A stretch of DNA of 64,000 nucleotides from Aggregatilinea lenta (GTDB lineage Bacteria > Chloroflexota > Anaerolineae > Aggregatilineales > Aggregatilineaceae), in NCBI RefSeq assembly GCF_003569045.1, contig NZ_BFCB01000003.1, forward strand, positions 1,116,001-1,180,000, in the 5' to 3' direction. Shown here one piece after another: positions 1-8,082 of this stretch (the first letter of the stretch is position 1; every line of letters starts with the position of its first letter). The translations under genes were made by a program, and so were the position numbers. Under the pieces are notes generated by a model, which saw nothing but the letters and a program-made list of their open reading frames with translations, was not told the origin of the DNA and searched no databases.

Positions 1-479
1 GAACTGTGCTTGGGTGGCTGCAAGCGGCTGTGGTCTTTGGAGATCACGGCGATGACGAGCAGATCGCGTTTTTTCGCTTCGAGCGCCATCTCCACCACGA
101 CCTCGTTCACGCCGCTGTTAGAGAAAATCAGAAAGCTGTCCGGCGGCTGGAGCACGAAGTTGCGCAGGATGACCGGCGCGAAGCCCTCGACGTGTTCGAG
201 AAACATCGCCTGCCGCTGCCCGTTCGCGCCCACCACCTGAGTGTGGTACGTGAGCGACAGTTCCACGATCGGGTGGAAGCCGGGGAAGCTGCCGTGGCGC
301 GGGTACATTTCCTCGATCATCATGCGCGAGTGGCCGGTGGCGAACATATGCACCAGCCCGTCATTGGCGATCGTGTGCGCGCAGATCTCTGCCGCGCGCT
401 CGATGTGCTCCATTTCGTGTTCGCGGATGCGCTTGAGGATCGCCTCCGCCGCATCCAGGTAGGCCAGGGCCGGGTCCAT
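1..479 (-). CDS. SIS-domain sugar-phosphate binding/isomerase protein, 3' truncated by window edge
   Basis: The reading frame begins at ATG 479, preceded by GGAGAGGA at good spacing, and runs off the left edge. The visible ~159 residues start MDPALAYLDAAEAIL. They carry an ATGHSRM segment, a GSFPGFHPIVE segment and an SNSG sugar-phosphate binding loop (FSNSGVNEVVVEMA), which is the SIS fold of the UPF0309-type sugar isomerase family. Such proteins bind or isomerise phosphosugars in the cytoplasm. It lies 31 bp downstream of the metallo-hydrolase gene on the same strand, so the two are probably cotranscribed. The substrate is not deducible. Confidence 0.8.
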   Translation of the reverse strand, partial: MDPALAYLDAAEAILKRIREHEMEHIERAAEICAHTIANDGLVHMFATGHSRMMIEEMYPRHGSFPGFHPIVELSLTYHTQVVGANGQRQAMFLEHVEGFAPVILRNFVLQPPDSFLIFSNSGVNEVVVEMALEAKKRDLLVIAVISKDHSRLQPPKHS

Positions 480-510
480 CGGTCATCCTCTCCATTGTGT
501 GCAGGGTAGG

Positions 511-1371
511 TCAAACGGCGTTGCGCCGCCACTCGAACCGCTCGCCGCAGCGCAGCACGGCGTAGGACAGTCCGGCGGCGTCCGCGCGGCGGGTAAACTC
601 GCTCACGTCCACCGTGTTGAAGGTGAACATGTCGTAGTGGTGCGGGATCACCAGCCGGGGCGATACGGCTTGCGCCAGCGTTACGGCTTCTTTGGCGTTG
701 ATGTTGGGTGGCACTTTGAGCTGCGCCAGCCGCTCGCTCGTGCCGTTGATGGGCAGAAACAGGATGTCCGGCGCGAACGGCTTCAGGCGTTCGGCCAGCC
801 CATCGTAGACGAGCGTGTCGCCGCTGTGGTACAGCGTCAGGCCGTCCACCTCGATCGCGTAGCCCAGGAACGGGTAGCCGCTCGCAGGATCGTGCTCGAA
901 GGTGGGGTGGGCCGAGGGCAGGCTATGCACCGTGAGCGGCCCGACCCGGATCGTCTCCTCGCCGCGCGTGGGGATCAGCCGCGCCCGGTCCAGGCCGAGC
1001 GTGTCTGCGGCATACTCGACCAGCGCGGCGGGCAGCACCAGCCGTGCGCCGGGCGACGCTGCGAACAGATCCGGCATCGTGCCGGGATCGAGGTGATCGC
1101 TGTGCTTGTGGCTGGCGAACACCCACTCTGCGTTGCGGATGTCCGCGCCGCGCAGCGGAGCCGCCGTCATGCGGACGTGCGGTTTTTCCGTCGCGGCGTA
1201 CTTGGCGGTGAGGTGTTCCGACAGGTACAGGTCGATGTAAAACAGCGCCGACGCGGTTTTGATGGCGTACCCGCTCTGGCCCAGCCACCAGATCGCAACT
1301 TCTCCCGCGCCGGGATGGGTCGCGTCGATGTCGTCAAGCAGCGCCTGGCCGCTTTGCACGGGCTGAATCAT
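511..1371 (-). CDS. UlaG-like metallo-beta-lactamase-fold hydrolase
   Basis: A 286-residue cytoplasmic protein with the metal-binding signature SHKHSDHLDP (HxHxDH near residues 88-93) and later ligands in the SAHPTFEHD, YHSGDT and IPHHYD segments. This is the pattern of the UlaG/RomA branch of MBL-fold metal-dependent hydrolases, which includes L-ascorbate-6-phosphate lactonase. I chose ATG 1371 because GGGAG lies 5-6 bases upstream; a GTG two codons earlier is possible. It is divergent from the MetE-like gene and sits just upstream of the SIS-domain gene, which fits a small sugar-phosphate module. Calling it a lactonase is inference from family membership. Confidence 0.82.
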   Translation of the reverse strand: MIQPVQSGQALLDDIDATHPGAGEVAIWWLGQSGYAIKTASALFYIDLYLSEHLTAKYAATEKPHVRMTAAPLRGADIRNAEWVFASHKHSDHLDPGTMPDLFAASPGARLVLPAALVEYAADTLGLDRARLIPTRGEETIRVGPLTVHSLPSAHPTFEHDPASGYPFLGYAIEVDGLTLYHSGDTLVYDGLAERLKPFAPDILFLPINGTSERLAQLKVPPNINAKEAVTLAQAVSPRLVIPHHYDMFTFNTVDVSEFTRRADAAGLSYAVLRCGERFEWRRNAV

Positions 1372-1457
1372 GGTCACTCCCCGATTTATGCTACACTATC
1401 TTCCATTATGACAGGTAGCTTAAACTTGCAAAAGTATTCTTTCAGGAGCAGCGCCCC

Positions 1458-2495
1458 ATGACGTCCAATCTGCCGCTTTTGCCCACCAGTGTGATCGGAT
1501 CTTACGCGTGGCCCGCGTGGCTGCACACGGCGCTGGCTGCCGCGCAGCGCGGGGAATACGGGCCGGACGATATGCTCGAAACGCAGAACGACGCCGTCGA
1601 TCTGGCCCTGCGCGACCAGGACGACGCGGGCGTGGACATTATCACCGACGGTGAGATGCGCCGGGTCGGGTTCTTCACCGCCGAGTTTTACGGCCATATG
1701 ACCGGGCTGATCGAGCTGCCGCCGCGCCGCAAGGTCGGGGTGGTGGGGCACGACCAGCGCGAGGGCTACGAAGCCACTGCGCCGGTCGAAGCGCCTGCGG
1801 GCCTGGGGCTGGTGCAGGAGTTTGAATATGCGCGCACGCGCACCGCGACGCCGCTAAAGGTGCCGTGTCCCGGGCCGTTCACGCTGGCGGGGCGCATCAG
1901 GCCCGGTAGTATTTACAAAGACCGCATCGACGTGGCCTACGCGCTGGCGGCGATCATCAACCGCGAGCTGAAGGCGCTCGTCCAGGCGGGCGTGACGTTC
2001 ATCCAGCTTGACGAGCCGTCCTACGCGGTGCACTCGCGGGCAGGCGCGCCGGAGGAATTCGTGAAGCTGTTCAACACCGCTGTGGACGGCGTGAACGCCA
2101 AAATCGGGCTGCACCTGTGTTTCGGGAATTTCGTCGGGCGTCCGGTCGCCAAGCGCACCTATCGCCCGCTGTTCCCGTACATTCTCGACGTGCGCGCCGA
2201 CCAGCTTGCGCTGGAGTTTGCCAACCGCGAAATGGCCGAGCTTGACCTGTGGCGCGAGTTCGCCAGCGAGAAGGAACTGGCGGCGGGCGTGGTGGACGTC
2301 AAGAACTACTACGTTGAGACGCCCGCCGATGTGGCTGAGCGCATCCGGCGCGTGTTGGAAGTCGCTCCGGCGGAAAAAGTGACACTCACGCCCGACTGCG
2401 GCTTCAGCCAGACGGCCCGCTGGGCCTCGCGCGCCAAGCTCAAGGCGCTGGTGGATGGCACGAAGATCGTGCGCGCCGAGCTTACGGGCACGTAA
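1458..2495 (+). CDS. MetE C-terminal-like (cobalamin-independent methionine synthase family) protein
   Basis: A 345-residue TIM-barrel protein equal in length to the catalytic C-terminal half of MetE. It starts with LPTSVIGSYAWPAW, continues with the DGEMRR motif and has the zinc ligands H219 and C221 (HLCFGN) and C314 (TPDCGFSQ). The family transfers methyl groups to thiols with an active-site zinc. Stand-alone C-terminal-domain forms like this one lack the N-terminal folate-binding half, so the methyl donor and acceptor are unknown. AGGAG precedes the ATG. It is divergent from the MBL hydrolase gene and no methionine gene lies nearby. Confidence 0.85.
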   Translation: MTSNLPLLPTSVIGSYAWPAWLHTALAAAQRGEYGPDDMLETQNDAVDLALRDQDDAGVDIITDGEMRRVGFFTAEFYGHMTGLIELPPRRKVGVVGHDQREGYEATAPVEAPAGLGLVQEFEYARTRTATPLKVPCPGPFTLAGRIRPGSIYKDRIDVAYALAAIINRELKALVQAGVTFIQLDEPSYAVHSRAGAPEEFVKLFNTAVDGVNAKIGLHLCFGNFVGRPVAKRTYRPLFPYILDVRADQLALEFANREMAELDLWREFASEKELAAGVVDVKNYYVETPADVAERIRRVLEVAPAEKVTLTPDCGFSQTARWASRAKLKALVDGTKIVRAELTGT

Positions 2496-2514
2496 ATTCG
2501 TTTTGGCGGCCTGC

Positions 2515-2544
2515 TTGACTCAGTAAGAACTTATGTTCTATAAT
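2515..2544 (+). promoter_or_regulatory. Promoter with GAAC-N4-GTTC inverted repeat upstream of the MoaD-like gene
   Basis: TTGACT (2515-2520) and TATAAT (2539-2544) are separated by 18 bases and lie 30 bases before the MoaD-like start codon. The spacer holds an inverted repeat, AGAAC-TTAT-GTTCT (2526-2539). GAAC-N4-GTTC is the known LexA box of Gram-positive-type LexA proteins. LexA control is only a suggestion, because an 8-base match is expected by chance about once in a window this size. Confidence 0.6.
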
Positions 2545-2573
2545 TATGACGAAAATTAGAAAAAGGAGGCGCT

Positions 2574-2846
2574 ATGCCTCGCGTGAAATTTACCAGCCAT
2601 TTGCAGCGCTATTTCCCCACCCTGCAAGAGACTACCGTAGAAGGCCGCACCGTTGCGGAAGTGGTCGCCGCATTGGACGAGCGCTATCCGGGGCTGGCCG
2701 ACTACGTGTTAGACGACCAGGGATCGCTGCGCAAGCACGTCAATATCTTCATCGACGAGGACGTCATTACCGATCGCACCACGCTGCAAGATCCGGTCAG
2801 TGAGCTGAACCGGGTCTATATCTTCCAGGCGCTTTCGGGCGGATAA
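2574..2846 (+). CDS. MoaD/ThiS-family ubiquitin-like sulfur-carrier protein
   Basis: A 90-residue protein with the beta-grasp pattern of MoaD/ThiS and archaeal SAMP-like proteins. It ends in the diagnostic di-glycine (ALSGG), the site for adenylation and thiocarboxylation or conjugation. An AAGGAGG ribosome binding site precedes ATG 2574 and a clear sigma-70-type promoter lies upstream. It is followed 15 bp later by the Asp-box protein gene, apparently in the same operon. No MoaE, MoeB/ThiF-type activating enzyme or cofactor-synthesis gene is nearby, so a classical molybdopterin or thiamine role is not indicated. Its partner E1-like enzyme must be elsewhere. Confidence 0.87.
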   Translation: MPRVKFTSHLQRYFPTLQETTVEGRTVAEVVAALDERYPGLADYVLDDQGSLRKHVNIFIDEDVITDRTTLQDPVSELNRVYIFQALSGG

Positions 2847-2861
2847 AGGAGCACGCTGACG

Positions 2862-3953
2862 ATGACTTCGGACACACTGCTACTTGGAACGCACAAAGGG
2901 CTGTTGATGCTCGACGTGAGCGGGCCGCGCCCCGCGCTGACGTGCGAGGTATTCACGGGCATCCCCGTGTCGCACGCGATGCTCGATCCGCGCCACAACA
3001 CGATGTGGGCCTGTCTGGATCACGGGCATTGGGGCCAGAAGCTGCACCGCTCGCGGGATTTTGGGCAGACGTGGGAGGAGATCCCCGCGCCGAAGTACCC
3101 GCTGGGTGAGGAGATCTCGGAGGGCGTGCCCGCGACCGTCAGCTACTTGTGGCTGGTGGCTCCCGGCGGCGCGGACCAGCCGGAGCGCCTCTACATCGGG
3201 ACGGAACCCGGCGGCCTGTTCCAGAGCGACGACGGCGGGCAAACCTTCGAGCTGGTCGAGAGCCTGTGGAATCACCCGACGCGCAAGGATTACTGGTTTG
3301 GCGGCGGGCGTGACTACGCGGGGCTGTGCTCGATCATCGTGGACCCGCGCGACAGCCAGCATATCATCATCGGCATCAGCGTGGGCGGCGTGTACGAATC
3401 CACCGACGGCGGCAAAAGCTGGGAGCCGCGTAACGAGGGCTGCACGGCGGACTACCTGCCCAACCCAACCGCCATCGCCGGGCAAGATCCGCACTATGTG
3501 GTTTCCAGCCCGAAGCACCCCGACGTGCTGTGGCAGCAAAATCACTGCGGCGTGTTTCGCAGCACGAACGGAGGCCGCCTCTGGGAGAAGGTCTCGCAGC
3601 CGGGCGGTCCGGTCAACTTCGGCTTTGCGATTGCGGTGGACGACGACGCGCCCGATACGGCGTGGGTGATCCCGGCGGTTGCGGACGAGTGCCGGATCGC
3701 CGTCGGCGGGGCGCTGTGCGTGAGCCGCACGGACGATGGCGGCAAAACGTGGACGGCGTTCCGCGACGGGCTGCCGCAGGAGCAGTGCTACGATTTGGTT
3801 TTCCGGCACGCCCTGGACAAACAGGGGGACCGGTTGGCCTTTGGGACCACGACCGGCAACGTTTACCTGTCCGACGATCGCGGCGAGTCGTGGCGATGCC
3901 TGGGCAGCAACTTCCCGCCGGTCAGCTCTGTGCGCTTCCTGCCTCGACGCTGA
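2862..3953 (+). CDS. Asp-box (BNR) repeat beta-propeller protein
   Basis: A 363-residue protein made of repeats carrying Asp-box motifs: SRDFGQTW, SDDGGQTF, STDGGKSW, STNGGRLW, TDDGGKTW and SDDRGESW. These mark a sialidase/Vps10-type beta-propeller. There is no signal peptide, so it is predicted to be cytoplasmic, unlike secreted sialidases, and no sialidase catalytic arginine triad or FRIP motif is evident. It is probably not a glycosidase. It directly follows the MoaD-like gene (15 bp), and I recall such pairs in other bacterial genomes, which suggests a functional link between the propeller and the small modifier. Function unknown. Confidence 0.8.
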   Translation: MTSDTLLLGTHKGLLMLDVSGPRPALTCEVFTGIPVSHAMLDPRHNTMWACLDHGHWGQKLHRSRDFGQTWEEIPAPKYPLGEEISEGVPATVSYLWLVAPGGADQPERLYIGTEPGGLFQSDDGGQTFELVESLWNHPTRKDYWFGGGRDYAGLCSIIVDPRDSQHIIIGISVGGVYESTDGGKSWEPRNEGCTADYLPNPTAIAGQDPHYVVSSPKHPDVLWQQNHCGVFRSTNGGRLWEKVSQPGGPVNFGFAIAVDDDAPDTAWVIPAVADECRIAVGGALCVSRTDDGGKTWTAFRDGLPQEQCYDLVFRHALDKQGDRLAFGTTTGNVYLSDDRGESWRCLGSNFPPVSSVRFLPRR

Positions 3954-3973
3954 TGTAACCTCAACAGAATGCA

Positions 3974-4003
3974 ATCAGGGGCGTCTGCGCAGACGCCCCT
4001 GAT
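3974..4003. terminator. Perfect palindrome between convergent genes, probable bidirectional terminator
   Basis: A perfect inverted repeat with 15-base arms (arm ATCAGGGGCGTCTGC) lies between the 3' ends of the Asp-box gene and the URO-D-family gene. It has no long T-tract on either side, so it may act as a weak or Rho-assisted terminator or an mRNA end stabiliser. Confidence 0.65.
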
Positions 4004-4030
4004 GATTCCTCACGCGCACAATTACAGCAT

Positions 4031-5308
4031 TCAGCGAACCGGATAGGCCCGGAACTCCCGCACGGCGTCGTACAGCGCCAGCAGGTTTTCGACCGGCACG
4101 CACGCCTGAACGTTGTGGATCGAGTTGAAGACGAAGCCGCCGCCCGGCGCGAAGATCTTGAAGCGCTCGTGGATCTCCTGGCGCACCTCATCCGCCGTGC
4201 CAAACGGCAGCGTGCGCTGCGTGTCGATGCCGCCGCCCCAAAACGTGATGCGGTCGCCAAATTCCGCCTTGAGTTCGGCAGGATCCATCTTGGCCGCGCC
4301 CGTCTGCACCGGATTGTGGATGTCGAACCCGGCCTCGATGAAGTCCGGGTACAACTTGCGCACCGATCCGCACGAGTGGATGAACGTCTTCCAGGTGGTG
4401 TTCTGGTGAACCCAGTCGTTCACGCGCTGGTGGAACGGCATGTACAGGTCCCGGTAGGCTTTGGGCGAGATGAACGGGCCGTTCTGCGCGCCGAAGTCTG
4501 TCCCGGTGATGTAGGCGGCGGTGATGCGGTTGCCGACGACCTCGTAGAGCTTCGCCAGGTTGTCGAGCGCGATTTCGCACTGGCGGTCGAAGACCTCGTA
4601 GATGTAGTCGCGGCGCAGGGCGGTGCTCATGTACCACTCCGCGACGTCGCGGATGCCCTTCGGGTGCTTGAGCCAGGGCGCAGGCACCAGCGCGATGTCA
4701 CCAAAGCCCGTCCCGCCGAAGTTCGCCAGGATGGCCTTATCCGTGCCCTCGTACAGCCGCGTGATCTCCGCCTCGAAGTAGGCCAGATCCTCGTCGCTGA
4801 TCGGCCCGAACTCCTCCAGGTTGTCCTCGACGTTCAGGTTTTCGTCGTCGACCGGCGGCTGGCGGATGATCGCGTCGAAGTACCAGCCTCCGGCGGGCAT
4901 GCGCGCGCCGGGCGGCACGGAGCGGTCGCCTTCCGGGTACTGCACGATATCGCCGTTAGGCTCCAGTTCCGTGTTGAACGCGGCGGGCACCAGGACTGGC
5001 GTGCCGTCGAAGGTCGTCCATTCTTTCCAGTTCTCGTTTTTGAACCCGAAGAAATTTTTGGGCGCGCTGACGCCGACCACATCCGCGCCCAGGGCGTCGA
5101 GCAGGTCCGGTTTGATTTCGCCGAGCATCTGGAACGGCTCGGTGACCTTGACCGGCGTGCCCGGCGCGTCCAGCCCCAGCGCCTGACGAAGCTGGTAAAC
5201 CGAGTTGACCTGCATGCCGGTGGTCCCGCTGCTGCCCAGATCGAGCGGCACGCAGTCCGCTTCCTGATGGTTGAGCGCTCGTTCGACGCGCTCGCGTGAC
5301 GTTAACAT
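4031..5308 (-). CDS. Uroporphyrinogen decarboxylase (URO-D) family protein, probable methyltransferase
   Basis: A 425-residue protein with the URO-D-family opening MLTSRERVERALNHQEADCVPLD and the later segments GTDFGAQNGPFISPKAYRDLY and FIHSCGSV. This is the layout of URO-D-like corrinoid methyltransferases (MtaA/MtbA/CmuA relatives) rather than of haem-pathway HemE, which is shorter and begins differently. No corrinoid protein or substrate methyltransferase lies next to it, so the substrate cannot be named. It is a single-gene unit, convergent with the Asp-box gene. Family call is firm, reaction uncertain. Confidence 0.82.
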   Translation of the reverse strand: MLTSRERVERALNHQEADCVPLDLGSSGTTGMQVNSVYQLRQALGLDAPGTPVKVTEPFQMLGEIKPDLLDALGADVVGVSAPKNFFGFKNENWKEWTTFDGTPVLVPAAFNTELEPNGDIVQYPEGDRSVPPGARMPAGGWYFDAIIRQPPVDDENLNVEDNLEEFGPISDEDLAYFEAEITRLYEGTDKAILANFGGTGFGDIALVPAPWLKHPKGIRDVAEWYMSTALRRDYIYEVFDRQCEIALDNLAKLYEVVGNRITAAYITGTDFGAQNGPFISPKAYRDLYMPFHQRVNDWVHQNTTWKTFIHSCGSVRKLYPDFIEAGFDIHNPVQTGAAKMDPAELKAEFGDRITFWGGGIDTQRTLPFGTADEVRQEIHERFKIFAPGGGFVFNSIHNVQACVPVENLLALYDAVREFRAYPVR

Positions 5309-5398
5309 AAGCGTACGTCCTTTTATGAACTGCTCTCAATTAGTTACGAACAGTGAGGCCGGGGGCCATGAAAACCAGAACGAATCCGTCTGTGTCAG

Positions 5399-5690
5399 TA
5401 TAACCCCGCCGCGTCCAACGTACGAGCGGATCGGCACGCAAAGGTCGTGCGATCGGCTTGTACGGTCATGGCGGAGGGCGCGCCGTCACCGTCATCGGTG
5501 GGCCGCAGTGCAAGGGCGGCTACCTGTGGCGGCAGATCCGCACGACGACGGCCAGACGGGGTAGAGCACCGGCGACGGCGGCGAGTACGCACACACCTTC
5601 ATGGTACCGTTCGATCCCAAATCGCAGACGGCCCCGCCCGGGGACAACCTCGTTCTCCCGCCAGAGGCTCACGGTTTGCGTTGATCCCGG
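5399..5690 (+). pseudogene. Decayed SH3-like domain gene fragment
   Basis: One frame (about 5419-5547) reads RAVTVIGGPQCKGGYLWRQIR, close to the conserved core VTVIGGPQC..GYxWWQVR of bacterial SH3-like domains frequent in Chloroflexota surface proteins. Just after it the matching continuation, DDGQTG, lies in another frame, consistent with a one-base loss near 5542. The next codon is a TAG stop where the family has tryptophan (GQTGW). The continuation STGDGGEY follows in that frame. No intact start or secretion signal is left. I read this as a relic; the family likeness is from memory and needs a profile search. Confidence 0.5.
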
Positions 5691-5753
5691 CTCCCTCATT
5701 TGACAGCGAGTGCCCTTCCTCCTGCCACCTCGCGGCCAGAATTAAAGCCGGTT

Positions 5754-5767
5754 GAAACCTTGGTTTC
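5754..5767. promoter_or_regulatory. Palindrome upstream of the iron/siderophore transporter operon
   Basis: GAAACCTTGGTTTC is an inverted repeat with 6-base arms, about 160 bp before the first permease gene; a half-site, CCAGGTTTCA, follows at about 5780. It could be an operator for metal-dependent repression. It does not match the classical Fur box. The rest of this intergenic stretch shows only the SH3-like relic and a TTGACA (5820-5825) with no convincing -10 element. Confidence 0.3.
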
Positions 5768-5924
5768 TGCCACTGCCAGCCCAGGTTTCATACGGGGGCC
5801 TAGTTTTTCAGAGCGTTGTTTGACAAAATGGATCCCTTAGGACGCGGGCAGCGCGCACGCTGGTCGCCGTCCGTGCTGGAACTGCGATGAGTGCGCTACG
5901 GAAACGCTGCTGGGAATTCTACCG

Positions 5925-6968
5925 ATGGCCGTTCAAGTCAAACACGCGCGCACGAACACCACCCGCCTGCTGGGCAGTCGGTCGCTGCTGCTGCCGGGGC
6001 TGGGGGTCGCGGCCCTGCTGCTGATTCTCTGCGTGGTGTGGAGCATCACACTCGGTGCCGCCGACGTGAAGCCGCAGACGGTGTACGACGCGCTGCTCCG
6101 TTTCGATGACACGCAGTTCGAGCACCTGATCATTCGCACCGTGCGCCTGCCGCGCGTGCTGTCCGGCGTGGTGGTCGGAGCAGGGCTGGCCGCCGCCGGG
6201 GCGATTATGCAGGGGCTGACCCGCAACCCGCTCGCGGACAGCGGCATCCTCGGCATCAACGCGGGCGCGGCGTTCGCGGTCGTGATCGCCGTGTACCTCG
6301 TCGGCAACCCGCCCATGGCGGTCTACGCGCTGGCGGCGCTCGTCGGGGCCGGGCTGGCGGCGATCCTGGTCTACGGCCTCGGCTCGGTGGGGCGCGGCGG
6401 CGCGACCCCGCTGCGACTGACGCTGGCGGGTGTCATCCTGACGGCGTTCGTCTCGTCCCTGACCACCGCGATCCTGATCCAGGACCAGGAGACGCTCGAC
6501 AAGATCCGCTTCTGGACCGCCGGGTCGCTGGCCGGGCGCGACATGGATCTGCTGCGCCAGATGTCGCCCATTGTCATCGTCGGGCTGGTGGGGTCGCTGC
6601 TCATTAGCCGCCAGATCACGACGATCAGCCTGGGCGAAGACGTGGCAAAGGGCCTGGGGCAGAACACGCTGGTGGTGAAGGCGGCTGCGGCGGTGATGGT
6701 GGTATTGCTGGCGGGCGGGTCGGTGGCGCTGGCCGGGCCGATCGGCTTCGTCGGGCTGATCGTGCCGCATCTGGCGCGGTTCGTCGCCGGGGTGGACTAT
6801 CGCTGGATCATTCCCTATTCGATGATCCTGGGCGGCATGCTGGTCACTGTGGCGGACGTGGTGGCGCGCATCGCGCTGCGCCCGCAGGAACTGCCGGTCG
6901 GCATCATGATGGCCGTGCTGGGCGCGCCGTTCTTCATCTTTCTGGCGCGGTGGAAGGTGCGGCGCTGA
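5925..6968 (+). CDS. FecCD-family iron/siderophore ABC transporter permease
   Basis: A 347-residue polytopic membrane protein of the BtuC/FecCD family. It has the characteristic segments RLPRVLSGVVVGAGLAAAGAIMQGLTRNPLA near residues 73-103 (read in short blocks: RLPR, GAGLA, MQGLTRNPLA) and VALAGPIGFVGLIVPHLAR near residues 268-286, where the cytoplasmic coupling helix contacts the ATPase. These permeases import iron-siderophore, haem or cobalamin. It is the first gene of a four-gene operon and overlaps the second permease by one base (TGATG). The TTG/ATG choice is simple: ATG 5925 gives the usual family length. Confidence 0.92.
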   Translation: MAVQVKHARTNTTRLLGSRSLLLPGLGVAALLLILCVVWSITLGAADVKPQTVYDALLRFDDTQFEHLIIRTVRLPRVLSGVVVGAGLAAAGAIMQGLTRNPLADSGILGINAGAAFAVVIAVYLVGNPPMAVYALAALVGAGLAAILVYGLGSVGRGGATPLRLTLAGVILTAFVSSLTTAILIQDQETLDKIRFWTAGSLAGRDMDLLRQMSPIVIVGLVGSLLISRQITTISLGEDVAKGLGQNTLVVKAAAAVMVVLLAGGSVALAGPIGFVGLIVPHLARFVAGVDYRWIIPYSMILGGMLVTVADVVARIALRPQELPVGIMMAVLGAPFFIFLARWKVRR

Positions 6969-8074
6969 TGACCCTGCACTCTGGTCCGACGCATTCCGGC
7001 TCGACGCATTCCAGCACCCGGCCCAGCTGGATCGCCTTCCGCTCGCGGCGGCTGGGGCTGTCGTTCAAACTCGACCGCCGCGTGCCGGTCGTGGCGCTGG
7101 CGATTCTGGCGGTGACGCTGGTCGTGCTGGTGTTCAGCATCAGCTACGGCGTATACGACATCTCGCCCTGGGACGTGATCCGCACGCTGACCGGCACGCT
7201 GCCGCACGATCACCCCGACTACGCCAACTATCACCTCGTCGTGGACACCTTCCGGCTGCCGCGCATCCTGACCGCATTCCTGGTCGGCGCGGCGCTGGCG
7301 ACGTCCGGCGCGATCATGCAGAGCATCATGCGCAACCCACTGGCGGAGCCGGGCATTCTGGGCGTCAGCGCGGGAGCCGGACTGGCGGCGGTGGCGCTGA
7401 TCGTCTGGTTCCGCGACGTGCCGCTGACGCTGCTGCCCTGGGCCGCGTTCGGCGGCGCGCTGACCACCGCGACGGCGATCTACGCGCTGTCGTGGAAGAA
7501 CGGCGGCAGCACCCCGGTGCGCCTGATCCTGATCGGGGTGGCGCTGGCCTCGGTGCTCGGGTCCCTGACGACGTTCATGCTCGTCTTCGGCGACATCAAC
7601 GACGTGCAGCAGGCGTACGTCTGGCTGGCGGGCAGCGTCTACGGGCGCAACTGGTCGCACGTGCGCGCGCTGGGCGCGTGGCTGCTGGTGCTGCTGCCGG
7701 TGTCGTTCCTGGCGGCGCGGCAGCTCAATGCCCTGTCCCTGGGCGACGAGATTGCGCGCGGGCTGGGCACGCGGGTCGAGGCGCAGCGCGTGCTGCTGCT
7801 GGTAATCAGCGCGGCGCTGGCGGCAGCGGCGGTCGCGGTGGCCGGGACGATCGGCTTCGTGGGGTTGGTTGCGCCGCATGTCACGCGGCGGCTGGTGGGG
7901 CCGTCTCATGAGGGGCTGCTGCCGGTGGCGGCGCTGTTCGGCGGGGCGCTGCTGGTGCTGGCGGACCTGATCGGGCGGTGGGTGATCGCGCCCTCCGAAC
8001 TGCCGATCGGCATCGTCACGGCGCTGATCGGCGCGCCCTACTTCATGTTTCTGTTGTATCGCTCGCGTGGATAG
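6968..8074 (+). CDS. FecCD-family iron/siderophore ABC transporter permease, second subunit
   Basis: A 368-residue paralogue of the preceding permease, with [22 protein letters not shown] and [18 protein letters not shown] near the first third and [18 protein letters not shown] near the C-terminus. Two dissimilar FecCD subunits form a heterodimeric channel, as in FepD/FepG. ATG 6968 overlaps the upstream stop codon (TGATG) and indicates translational coupling. An in-frame ATG 18 bases earlier lies inside the upstream gene and is less likely. About ten transmembrane segments are expected for the family. Confidence 0.91.
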   Translation: MTLHSGPTHSGSTHSSTRPSWIAFRSRRLGLSFKLDRRVPVVALAILAVTLVVLVFSISYGVYDISPWDVIRTLTGTLPHDHPDYANYHLVVDTFRLPRILTAFLVGAALATSGAIMQSIMRNPLAEPGILGVSAGAGLAAVALIVWFRDVPLTLLPWAAFGGALTTATAIYALSWKNGGSTPVRLILIGVALASVLGSLTTFMLVFGDINDVQQAYVWLAGSVYGRNWSHVRALGAWLLVLLPVSFLAARQLNALSLGDEIARGLGTRVEAQRVLLLVISAALAAAAVAVAGTIGFVGLVAPHVTRRLVGPSHEGLLPVAALFGGALLVLADLIGRWVIAPSELPIGIVTALIGAPYFMFLLYRSRG

Positions 8075-8082
8075 GGGGACCT

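Noticed and set aside
2574-2846. Assignment of the small ubiquitin-like protein to molybdopterin synthase (MoaD) itself
   Set aside because: No MoaE or other cofactor gene is nearby; the pair with an Asp-box protein points elsewhere.
4115-5299. A 394-codon open frame antisense to the URO-D gene
   Set aside because: Shadow frame rich in Val, Arg, Asp and His; the opposite strand has URO-D motifs and a normal start.
5754-5767. Possible Fur box before the iron transporter
   Set aside because: The palindrome GAAACCTTGGTTTC does not match the Fur consensus; reported only as an unspecified operator candidate.
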